Part shown: piece after piece, positions 1 to 12,000 of the stretch
How positions within the stretch are numbered: the first letter of the stretch is position 1
Layout: each line of letters opens with the position of its first letter
Assembly (NCBI GenBank): GCA_000310025.1
Contig: FN648552.1
Coordinates: 1-64,000, forward strand
Direction: 5' to 3'
DNA: 64,000 nucleotides
Source: Ectocarpus siliculosus
Taxonomy: Eukaryota > Sar > Phaeophyceae > Ectocarpales > Ectocarpaceae
The notes under the pieces: generated by a model
What the model was told of the DNA's origin: nothing
The model's input: only the letters and a program-made list of their open reading frames with translations
The model's database searches: none
Program-made: the position numbers and the translations under genes

Positions 1-3000
1 AGACCCTCGTCCTCTCCATGAACAAGTTAGATGGTGAGTTAAACAGACCAAAAAGAGTTTTGTTTTCTTTCGATTTCTGAAAATGCATGAATCCCGCGTG
101 GGTGGGATTCATGCAATGTTGTTTCTAAATGAGTCAAGGGACACCTTCCGGGAATTCCAAGAAACGTAGTACATGTGCCGTACTTGCCGATTTACCTGTA
201 GGCTTGTTATTGCTCAGCCCAAGCACCTTCAGGTCGGTGAGGCCCCCCAGCTCCTTTGGTATCGGGCCTGTCTGAAGCGGCACAGCGGAACACCGAAAGT
301 GACAAAAATCGTCAATTTCCTAGATCAGTCCGGCCCATTTGAAGCATTTGTTCCATCCCGTGAACTAATTTTCGCCCAAGAAACTTCACAACTTGTGGAA
401 GCCTGTCAGGTGCTCGGAAACTGCGCCTATAGAATGAGACAGCACGCAACAAGGGCCTTTGTGACTAGGAAAGTATTATGCCGAGTGAGCGTTTCCCTGA
501 GTGGTCGCGATCTTGTTTCGGAATGCGTGCACGCTTGCTGCTTTCCACTTTTTTTGCATCGAAGTACCAAAACGGTCTCTGGAGGGTTTGACAAATGACG
601 AGATCTGCCTTACCGATTTCAGCTGAATGAATGAGTGGTTGACATGCCTCACCACATTCCATCGTCTAGGAATAAACAAACTCGAAATTCGACGAAAAGC
701 AGAGACCGGTGCCCCCACACGACTAGGAATAAACTGCACATGCTGGAGCTTTGATCAACGGCCGTGTCATTCTTCGTTTTGATACGGGAACAGCCAAGAC
801 TGTCCTCACAGGATTCTCGGTGGGCTTTAAGGCTACAGTCCCGTCGCTGTAGTCGGTGATGCGATCTTGCTTCTGACCTACTTCGCTTTCTGTATCCCGA
901 GGATGCCCACTACCTTACCCTTCGACATCACTCCTAATTTGCTGAATCCATTCACTCCGGTCCGGCTTTGTTTGGCTGCCTGCGTGTATCTCTGTTTGGC
1001 ACTCTCGGTTCGCTTTGCAGCTCTCTGGGACCACACCCAAAATGTTCAAGATGTCCACCACAAGGAGGGAGGTGACATCATGCCAGGTATGCTTACATTA
1101 AGCGATGTGCCCAAAGTGATACCCTTGAGACAATCAATTGTCTGCCTGCGAGTGGACCTAGCGGTAATCGACGTAGGTTGGAAAACCTCAGTGGCGAATG
1201 GGCGTACGTGATGTCTGTTGTCCTCGATGCCAGCAGCAGCTCCATATTGTACTAAATTCTCAGCTTGTCGGAGCTCTATGGGACGTGTACCATGTGAGGA
1301 ATGAATGTTGGAGTTGAAGGGTAGGCTCAGTCTTTTGGGCTAAGGTGGAACCCATGAGGGGCCTGATACATCGCGCCACATCTCGTAGCATACCTGTCAC
1401 ACACCAAGACGTGGGACGTCCGTTGGTGGTACCTACGGCCTTGTGTGTCGATGATGGGACTGCTGCGCGATCCAGCCTGTTAAAGCCTCACTGCTGTCTC
1501 GTTCGGTAACATCTCAACGTGGTCACCCATCGTGCTTCAACCACAAGAAAAAACTGAGTAGGTTACGCGGGGACTGCGAACATTGCCAGAGGTAGCTTAT
1601 TGCTGGAGCCACTACCCTCTGGCCTCGTGATCACTAGTGGCGCGGGCGATGATAATCATCCCATGATGTGCGCGTGCTGTACGTTGCTCGTCAGGTGGAG
1701 CAATGCCCAGCCAGCTGTGCCGGTTGCTTGTCGTCCTCGACCGTTTAAGTGGGGTGAACCTTGCGCTCCTAGGTAACCCATGGGCTGAACCACCAGAGTC
1801 GATCGTGGCCAAAGGTCCGAAGAGTATCAGAGGGTATTTCGAAGACCTGTATGCTGAGCCCTGCTGGATCAAGCGCAGCAGCGTCAAGGTTGTCCTTGTC
1901 GGACAGGAAGGCGCAGGGAAAACCAGGTCAGCGATGTGATGGTCCTGCCGTTACCCACTACTGCACTCTCACCAAATATTGGTTGGTCGGAATCGTTCGA
2001 AACAACCCAGTTGACACAGTGTGGTATCCTATCAAGTTCGATCAACTATACTACAATCAGTTGTCGCTTTTCACCATAGAATCGTTTGTTTTTTTCAAGA
2101 GCGGTAGCCACACATGCCGTTTCACTCCTGAACCTTCTATGCGCGGCTCTGGCTGTAGTTGGTCGTGCACATAGAGAGAGTGAGTGATCGCACCCCCTCT
2201 AGACCGCGACTCTAACAGCTCGATCGCTCCAAAGCCTAAGGCCTGACGAGAGATGGAAGAATGTTCTCAACAAGATCGTCCAAATCTCTCGTTTCGGGAC
2301 TGGTGCTCGCTTAGTTGTGGAATAATTGAGTTTTGAGAGTCGGTCTACGGTGGGAGGGTGCGCGATCACTCGCGCCATCTCGATTTGACATTGGACTGTG
2401 TGCCATGTACAGATTTGCAATATTATACTTTTTGCTCGTTGAGGTTCACTGGGCTCTTCGAGTGAAAATTACGTCATCCGTGAACTATTGAACTTAGGAA
2501 ACGTCGCAACTGGCAGCCGGCGGCCAGCTCTGGGCTCTTTCTGCTACGATCATACTGTTTTTTGTGGCATCTTACATCACACCCCCTGGATGACACTGTG
2601 CTCTTAGTAGCCCACTCCAGAAGGATCCCTTGTAGCAATTGTTACATAGTTGTGCTTTCAGGTCGATCGCCCTGGAGACCGTTCGGGGAGAGGTTTGTCT
2701 ACTTTCAAGCAAGTATTGACCTGTTCAGAGCAGCTTTCGACCGTTTCACCCGAACAGAGCGATTCAAAAACGCACGTCTTTTCTCCGTGGGTTCGCTTGC
2801 TGTTGCCCAGACACACACATCCGCCAGAAGTTTATACCGCTGAGTAATTTAGCCCGCTCAATAAGGCGGGTACCGTATGTGACACAAGATAACACACCCG
2901 CTGAACCGATTTTCAAAGCTCGATTACTCCACGACGAAGAAGATTCATAAACAAGATGATACGTTTTCAAATAGCTCTCGACGAGACGGTTCCAACGCCG

Positions 3001-6000
3001 CCATTTTCGGCGCTGTAGCTCTTCCTGCTGTTGAGAAATCGAGCTTTGAGAATCGGTCAAGGGGGGTATGTTATCTTGCGTCATATACGGTATGACATGC
3101 AAGTAGTAATGTGAGAGATGGGACGCCGTTCTGGCTCTGACAGCTGGTGCTGGTGCAGGTTCTGTCTCTCTAATTGCCCTTCCTTTTGAACACGCCCTGT
3201 TCTCGGTTCTCTACTCTCTTCGCGTCCAATTCCTGCCGCCGTTGCTGCTCCTGTGTATGCATACGTGTGTCCAACTTTCAAATGTTTTATTTTTTGGTAG
3301 AAACCCACACTGCTCCGTCTGGGTTCTATGCCTGTCTAGGTGCTTTTGTGAAATGCCATTCCTCATGTATGTTAGCTTCCTCACCATTTCTGGGTCTGCC
3401 AATTGTCTGTGTTAATGACCCCGGCCGGTGCGCCCCCAACACCCCATTCCATTTGGCACTGGTGAAAGAAGAACATTGGCATCCCCGAGGTTTGGTCGGT
3501 GGAATTCCTGCAAGCCGTCGACGCACCTGGCGTGCCACAACGTACACGACACATAATGGTTGATGTTTGGTCGTCTTCGTTCGCAGTGTCAACGTTGGGA
3601 CGTGCGCCGCCGCCAGCATGGAATAGTTTAGAAGAAGAGATGATGGAGCGTGTCTCCTCAGAGCAATCGCTAGAAAAGCCTTTGGTGACCCAGAACATCA
3701 TGGACAAGTTCATCATGACATTGTCACACACATGCACCACCCAGCCACTTATTTACACCAAACCATCAAACGGCTTCGGATTCAAACCAATATCATCCAG
3801 GGTTCAACCATCTTTACTATTCGCTTCAAGACTAGAGTTATTTAAAACTCGATTCATGGACCGGCGGGATTTTTTTGGGCCTTTCGCTGCTTTGTACATT
3901 TTTGGTGAAAAACTCGAGAATAGATCTTCACAGGATAAAAACACAGGACTGTTAGCCTGCGCCAATACATCCTCGGACAGCTGGTGTTCGGCAGGTGGGC
4001 TGCCGTTGTGGTGCAGCCAAATTTGATCAACCGGAAACAAGCAGCAAGCGAAATTAGAGTGCCTTTTTTCAAGGTGACACGAATATGCACACCCTTACGT
4101 AGTGAACGAATAGCGGACAAGGCGCGTTCGTCTCTGCCAAGAGCGCCCCCAACCCGCGCTAGCTGATACTCTGTATGTTGGCACTCGGGCACGTTGATGA
4201 TAACAAACCGTTGGTCCTTCTTCTCTTTTTATTGTGCCAAAGAGAAAACGAGAGAGGGCTTACAAAAGACAGGCAGACAGGCAGATGCACACACACCCTG
4301 TGCATCAACGGCAACAACAACCTCCAGCCTCCCCGCCATGCCGACTAGGAAGGGCCGCCCTCCCCCCCACAAAAATAACGGGGCAGCCCATAAGCTACGC
4401 GGCGAGCCTTGTGGAACTGTGTCTGTTCGTTAGTTCGTCTGTGCTTGCGTGCGATGGCGGCACCAGAGAAAAAGCGAGAAAGAAAAAGGAGCAAGACGAG
4501 AGAGGAGGGCAGAGGGGAAAAGAGAGGGTGCAGCAGCATGCAGCAACCTCACGTACGCGTTGATACGCATGCAGCACAACAAAAAATCGTCCCGGCAGTG
4601 CCCGAAAGCTTGGTTGGGGGCTGGCGGTGGTGGCGGCGTTGTTATGACTGTGTGCTGTGTCTTTGCTGTCGTGACGGCGGTGATGTTTGCTGCAAAAGCG
4701 AGGAGAGAGGAGAGGGAGATAGAGAGAGTAGTCTGTTCGTCTCGGAACACAAATATATACTTGGGAGCTCTGGAGCCCCAAACATATTTTGCTCACGATT
4801 CATGCATTTTTGCCCAAAAGTCCCCTCCGATATAAAACTCGATTCATCCACTTTTCGGGCTCTTCCACTGGTTTCATGCGTTGGTTCGAGTTTTAAATAT
4901 CTCTACTACCTGTCCGTATGGCTCAACCATCGGCCTACGCTGGTCATGTTGAAAATGCTGCTGCGCCGCAATTGTACGGACTTACCATCGGCCTACGCTG
5001 GTCATGTTGAAAATGCTGCTGCGCCGCAATTGTACGGACTTACCATAGAGGTGGTCATCAATGGCACTCATTTTCCAACCACATGGTTTGTACTACTCTA
5101 CTTTTGACTCCAGTTTACTCCTCCAACCAAACCTGCTCGACACCGTGCTCTAGCCCTACTTTTAATTCGTATTTGTGTTGTCCACGCTGTTTTCCTTTCT
5201 CTTGCATCGCCCCCCGTGTTCAAGCGCATCCGTTTACCCACTCCGAATGGGATTCTTGTATATCTTCCATTTTTTCCGCCTAAATGATGGTGTTGGATGT
5301 CACGGTGTAAACGAATGGTTGAAACGGAACGAGATCGACCCTGTACTCTGTTTGCTCCTCCCGCGCATCAGCATGGTCTCGGGTGTAGGCTGCCGCAAAC
5401 CAACCGCGGCGAGTTCAACCTTGTTACGCCCAAACGACCCTGTTCCTACATCTCTCCGGCGTTCGTTTTGCGTATTTGATGGAAACTCGCCTCTTATTTG
5501 TGGCAGCTTGCGCCAAAGCATGAAGGCCAACAAAGCAACTCCCACGGGCGAGTGGAAGGAGGAGAGCACGGTGTTTGCGGACGTGGAACCCATGGAGCTA
5601 GAAGGCTCATCCGTTCGGGTGTACGACTGCGCTGGACAGGTGACAAGTATTGTTCATACCGAAGCATATATGTTTGGTGCTTGACGGAGGTGTTGCGTGA
5701 GACCGTTCCAGGAGAATTCGCTGTCCGTCTTATATGCGAGTGACCACGACTAGGTGGAGGAACTGTTGCCAACAACAGCGAAATCCTCCCCTCTATATCT
5801 CGAAATGCCTTTCGGGTTCTTCTGTGCCCATTGAGATTTGTCTTTCGCGACACCGAACAAGCTCAGGTACCTGGTATATCATACGTCATACGCTACAGGA
5901 ATTGGTTCACCACAGGCTTGCGAGATGTATCACCCGGGTGGGGGACAGCACGGGTGTAAAGTGCTTGGGGGTCGCGGGGCTGTAATGAATTTTGTGCTCA

Positions 6001-9000
6001 TCGAGGCACGTGCGCCGAAATTGTCCAAGGCGTTTGGCCTCAGTCTCAGGGAACGGAGAACCGCCGACGCCATTTGGGTGCGTTTTTCTTTTCCGCAGTT
6101 TTTCAACACGTTGTTTACGGAGTGCAAAGCTTGAAAATGCCACTTGAGTATGCAGGAATCGCAACGTGCTTCGTAATTGGATCACGCTGTGAATGTACTT
6201 GCTTTAACGCGCCACATGACATCTTAATCTGTCCTCCCTGCCCTACAGCACTGTGGTTTTGCCCACAATGAAGTATTCCCCCTCGCTCTACAGTAGCGTG
6301 GTTTTATATATTGTGCATTCTGGCTGCTAGATCCGGAAGTGCTCCGATCTCGGAGAGCCTCGAACAGTTCGATGAGGTACTGTGTTTAAGTTGGGGAGAG
6401 GTACACTCCGCAACGACGAGAGGCCGCATGGTCGATGCTGCGTGATGTTAAGCTCACTTTGCTCTCCCTCGACAGGTTGCCTACACCGGGCTGCTGCAGA
6501 TGTTCTTGACGCCACGGTCGGTGTGCGTGCTTGTGTGCAACGCGGGGGAGTTCGGACAGCAGCTAGGTAGCGACAACGTTGACCAGGTTGAGGAAGACTG
6601 CCGCAAGCTGCAAGCATTGCGCGTATGCGATTGGCTGCGGTCGATATCTCGTCGCGTTCCCGGCAACGACGTCATTCTCGTCGCTACCAAGTGTGACTTG
6701 GTGAGCGGGAACGCTGAGGAAACTGGCCGACGACTGGAGCATGCCTGTCGGATGTGGCTTTCGACCTGGGTTCGCAATGGTATGGACCCCGTCCGGCTGG
6801 AGCCCCACGTTTCCCTCACGAGTTGCTTCCCGATAGGAGATGGTGAGCATGGCGAGAGCAACACTGGGAGTGATGCGTCGAAGCAGGGTTGGGCGTGCGA
6901 CTGGCGACACGTGGAAGGCGATAAATCCTCGCCCAGTTTGCTTTACCGGCTCGTCAACAAGCCTGACGAAGGTGGGCTCCGAGGCGTCCAGATGGTGCTT
7001 CCTCGCAGCTGGGATATCGCCCTCACTGTTCTGGAAGCTCTCGAGCATGGACGGTGAGCTTGATCATGGCTTTACGGTTGGGCTTTACAACGAGTTTGGA
7101 TACCTTCGTATGTCGAAGCTGGGGCGGATGTGGACACTTTCCTCACCTATCGTTTTGGGTGGGGCTGAATCTCCAGTACGTTAAACACCCACGCTGACCT
7201 CTATTCAGTACGTCCTCTTCGGCGTTGGTCATGGTGACGAAACGTAGCCCCGTGCCCCATTTCCCGTCTATTTCACGTTTTTCGATTCTTGGGCCTACAT
7301 GCCCATATTTTTTTCGCGGATTGCCTTCTTTAGAAATCTCGATAGTTTATGTTTCACCCTACTTGCACTAGTATCCCGTACGATGCAGAGGTATGGATGC
7401 AGTTCTCGAACACTGGCGTACCACGAGCTCCGACGAGATGCACAATCCGGAGATATGAAGTCGTTTGAACCTATTATTTGTGAATGCTGCTTTCCCAGAG
7501 ATCCGGTGGAGATGGTACTGCTCAAGTCCCCCGACAGCGAGAGACGTCCAACGGAAACAGGAGTAGGCAAGACAAACGTGTACCAGGCGATCAAGGTTGA
7601 GGAACTCGGCACCAACTGGCGGGAAACAGTTGATGAGCTTGGGAAGAGAGGGATCGTGGTCACAAACGCCGAGAATGCTTTGGAAGGAGCTCTATCTATC
7701 AGGTAAATGGATCAAATCGACGTTTCGATATGGTGACCTCCTTTTTCACCACACTCTAGCGCCTACGATGGCCAAAATTAGGTACGGCATCGCTGTAGTT
7801 CGGTGTACATGATCGCATAGCACGCTTATATATCTCAGTCTCGAGTATTTGTGTTGGTCCTATCAGGAAAGAAAAGACTGTCGGGAAAGAGATCGCAACG
7901 ATCCTTCCCTTCAAGAGTCCGCATGCAATTTGGACTTCGTATTCCTCCTGGGCGGATTTTCCAACTCGAACCTTTGGCTTCACATTGTTGTGCACGCAGG
8001 GAGTTCGACGGATCCCTCGTTCGCCACGAGAAATTCGTTTTTCTGGACGTCGTTTGGCTGGCGAGAATCCTCAAGCCCTTGCTCAATCACAAGGATCAAC
8101 GGACCTTTGACGGCCGTGTGAATCTTGGGGACACGGGTGACGCACGTATCACACTCGACGATTCATCAGACATCGCTTCGTGGGGCAGGCTCAAGAACGA
8201 GGGCGTGCTTGAACCAAGATTAGCGTATGCGATGTGGCCGGATGGTCTATCCGAGTATGTCCTTCCCACTCTTGCATCCTTGGGTCTCACTTTCCCACTC
8301 GAAGGCGATCCTGATAACGGCCTGGTCGTTCTGCTTAGGCTAGAGCCAAACCGCCCCGCGAGTGTGGGCGAAGCAATAGACACATTCTGCTCGAAGTACA
8401 CGCCGGCATTCAGCGCCAGTTGGGAGATTTTCCTCGGTGTACCGCCTGGTGCGATTGAAAAGGTGCTGACACGGTGCTGCGGTCTTGGTGACGTGCAAAC
8501 TTTCTGGCGATATGGGGTGCTGGTGCATGGTGGCCTCGGCGACCTAGATGGGCGCGGGATATTCGCTGTGGTTACGGAGTACTCATCCACGAACAATGAG
8601 CTTACTGCTCAGATTTTCGGCGATATCAGCACTTCAGCTCCGTGGGTGGCGTTGTCATACGTCACGTCTGCCGTGAGCTTGATGCTGATGGATTTTCCAG
8701 GACTACGCTGGAACGGCTCTCTGAAGTGTCCTCAGCATGGCTACGAGATGCCCTTCGCCACCAAGGTAAGCCTTGTCACACACTTGTGTAGTCTAGGGGC
8801 CCATAGCTGCCCCCAGCAAGGGGTACTCTTGCGACCGTTTGGACGCGCGGTGTACGAAATTTTCCATCTCATGTCGGACCTGGCGGTAATGATTTGTGCA
8901 GATCGCGTGTGTGGCACGCTATACGAAACACTCGATCTTGTGTCGGAGTTGGCGGTACGCGTTTCGTGCAATGTGCACTCGCATCAGGCGGGCGCTGTTT

Positions 9001-12000
9001 CATCATGGGGTTCGTGTTGTACCGTGTCTTCATGTGAATTGTACTTAGGAGATTGTGTTTTCTTGTGTCGATATCCCATAGCTGTAGGCGCTTTCGAGAG
9101 CTGGCAGAACAGCAATGTGCAGAAACAGGAGCCCACCGTAAAATTCTTATCGGTGTTGGATTCTGTGTGGTGTCATCCACGCCATAGCAATTTGCCGGTG
9201 ATTGCTGGAGCTTTTCGCTTTGCCCTGAGGTGTTTCGGAAAGGCGGGGGTGCAGGAATATGAGTTTCGGGTTTCTTGTTGTTTATGGTGGCTGTGTACTC
9301 GTGCATGCGGGAAGGTGCGACTTTGTTATCGTTGTGTTATTCGCTGAAGTCATGCCTGGTGTCCTTTTCATTTGACAATCAAAACCGAAATTCAAGAAAC
9401 AATTGGGGTTTGTCGTAATATTCGGCTCTACATGTAGCTAAGTATCTCAAATCTGCCCACTCCTGGTATACACTTTATCAGGACAACCTCTTGCATGTCA
9501 CCATTTGTTAGGTGAATTGTGCTGGAGACAAGTTTCTGGAACGCAGATGCCCACGTTGCAGTCCTCAAACCAGGGGCCTCGGGGCCGCGGCCATCGATCT
9601 CATCCGCATGGTGGATATCCGACTGGACCGAGGTATGTTTGACCAATGTGAAGGCACGGGTGTGCCAATATATTTCAGCCTAGCCTCTTCATGTCGTATG
9701 TATCCCCTGTATGACAAGTGCGACTGGTGCAATCGCCCCGACCCCTGTGCAGGAATTGAATTCAACCTTTTGGATTCTTTTTTTTTTTTCGGTGTTTGTG
9801 AATCGGATCGGACCGGTACCACGGGTGTATTGCTGTACGGTAGACTGCGTGTGTCACATACTAAGCTACCACAATGCTGCGCTCAGATCTAGAAAACACG
9901 GCAAGATTGCTTCTTGAAACCGGTGGCGTACAAGTGGTGACCAGCAGGGTAGATTGCCAGTGTGGTTTTGGCAATGTACGAAGAACGAAGATCGACCGGC
10001 TCTCTATGAAAGAATATGAGTTTTCTTTCAAGCTCTCGTCCTTTCGGGAGGTCTTGCGTATGGCACGAAAAGTCTTGTGAAATTCAGCGTTTGATCTGCC
10101 ACGCTGGGATGCATACAGACTTGCAATGCATGCGGCGTCAAGACCCCCGATAACAAACCGCGAGAGAATCCCATTGCAGCAAAGCGTTGCAACCCAGTAC
10201 GTCCCCAAGACTCCACTCGCAATGGCACGAAAACCCTCGGTCGGGCCGCTACTGGAGGTTGTTGGAGGCCGTCGCAACCCTGTCCTACAACTCTGGCCCT
10301 TGTGGGAACTGAGTTCAAATTGCTCCGAAATCTTCTTTTTTTCACAATCGTCTTGGATGACTCCGACCCGCGCTTTCCCTCGCATGTTTTCGGCATGTGC
10401 TGGCCAAATTTTTGCTTTGCCTAGTTCGGCGTCTTTTGATGGATTTGGTTTGACCCGTGAGTCCTACACATCCCGCGTTTCAGCCAGCACTCCTAGTTGT
10501 AGTTTGTATACGACGTTCGAATGACAACGAGGTGCTACAATAGTTCCGTTGCGTTGTGTGCGCCATTACGGGGTCAATAGCGGGGGAGAAGGCGGTGCGA
10601 GGAGCAGCAGCAGCAGCAGCCGAAAAGGGAAGCTACCAGAAATGGCAACGTTGTTTCCGTCGTTGGTGCTGGGGTTGTCACCGAGGTTAACGTTCGTGCG
10701 GATGACTTGCGTTGTACATTTCGCAAGAATTAGTGCGGAATCATCAGAAACGTTGCGATCGAGTGCACTTGGTCAGACTCCAGCCCCGTCCGACGTCGAC
10801 CGTTGTCGTCATCCCTCGCTGGCTACGCACGGTCCAACCGCATTGCGGGCATCACGTCATGCGTGAGTGAAGAAATGTTTTGGGAGGCACTGACTAATTT
10901 CCTTACGCTTATTTCGCACGACAGGCGTGATTGACCGCGAGGTGAAGGCCAGGTTTGACGTCCTGGAGAGTCAGTACTTCACCTGCCCGGCGGTGAGAAT
11001 AGATTACGTGTCTTGGATTGATCTCTGGGCTGTTTCAGTAGCCTTGCGAACGTTCGGTGCGTTCTCAGACCAGTAAGGTGATGTGGGTTCCCGCTGCTCG
11101 TAGCGTACGGTGACCGATTGGGTAGTTTCCGCCACGCTTGCTCGGAGTGGCCAGGCAACCCGACTTCCACTTCAGATAGTCTCCTTCAATCTCCTCTATT
11201 TATTTTTGCTTCTCACCCGAGCTTGCGCATCCTTTACCCACCCGTCGTTCCTCCGTTGGCAGAGGGCTTCATCACCCGGCTTTATTTTTCGCGGCGAATA
11301 CCTTCAGTTGCTTGGTCTTGTTTAGGACCGGTAATAAGCGTACCTGGTCCATTGCACATGTCACAATCTTGATATTGCCGTGTTCACCCACTCACCTCGT
11401 GGTGTCTGCACAGACGTACGGCACCATCGCGTCCCGATAGGATACATACGTAGTACCAGCAGCACAACGAAAACTATGGTGTTGTGAATCCTGAGCCCGT
11501 TCGCATGTACATGTGGCACAGCCTAGCCCATGGTTCACCCGCTGCCCGACCCATGTTTCCTCCGCACTCTTGGTGAACAAGTATCGTGGTCCTATTGGTT
11601 GGGGACGAAGAGATTGCACAGTTGCTCGGCTCATATATATCGCTGCTGAGTGGTGCTATCCTGTTCCTGCACTTGCATCATGGTTGTCACAGGGCAGCTC
11701 CACGGATGAGGACGAGTTTGTTCGAAAGATGGACGAAGTGAAGGCTGAGCTGAAGGACACCAAGACTGAGTTGCGTGACGTGAAGGACAGGTTGGGCATG
11801 ATAGCGGGAAGGCTGGACAAGGTGCTAGAGAGCACCCAGGAAAGCCTTGCGCGCCTCAAGAACTTGCAGGCCCCGAACTACCATTACCCTCGCCTTGTGG
11901 TCGTCAAGGAGGTTGGATCTCATGGCACTTCGTCGAAGGCTCATGGAAAGAAGAGTATGCTGAGCAAGCTTCGTGGCTTGGGAAAGAAGGACATGAGATT

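Noticed and set aside
1220-1300. Minus-strand segment reading PIELRQAENLVQYG, vaguely LRR-like
   Set aside because: It lacks the LRR spacing, has no matching splice sites and is not 72 nt; at best a fossil.
4926-5041. Direct repeats as a CRISPR-like array
   Set aside because: Only two adjacent identical units with no spacers, in a eukaryotic intron.
4409-5107. 232-codon plus-strand frame
   Set aside because: It lies in the ROCO intron, runs through the 58-bp duplication and low-complexity GA sequence, and shows no protein family.
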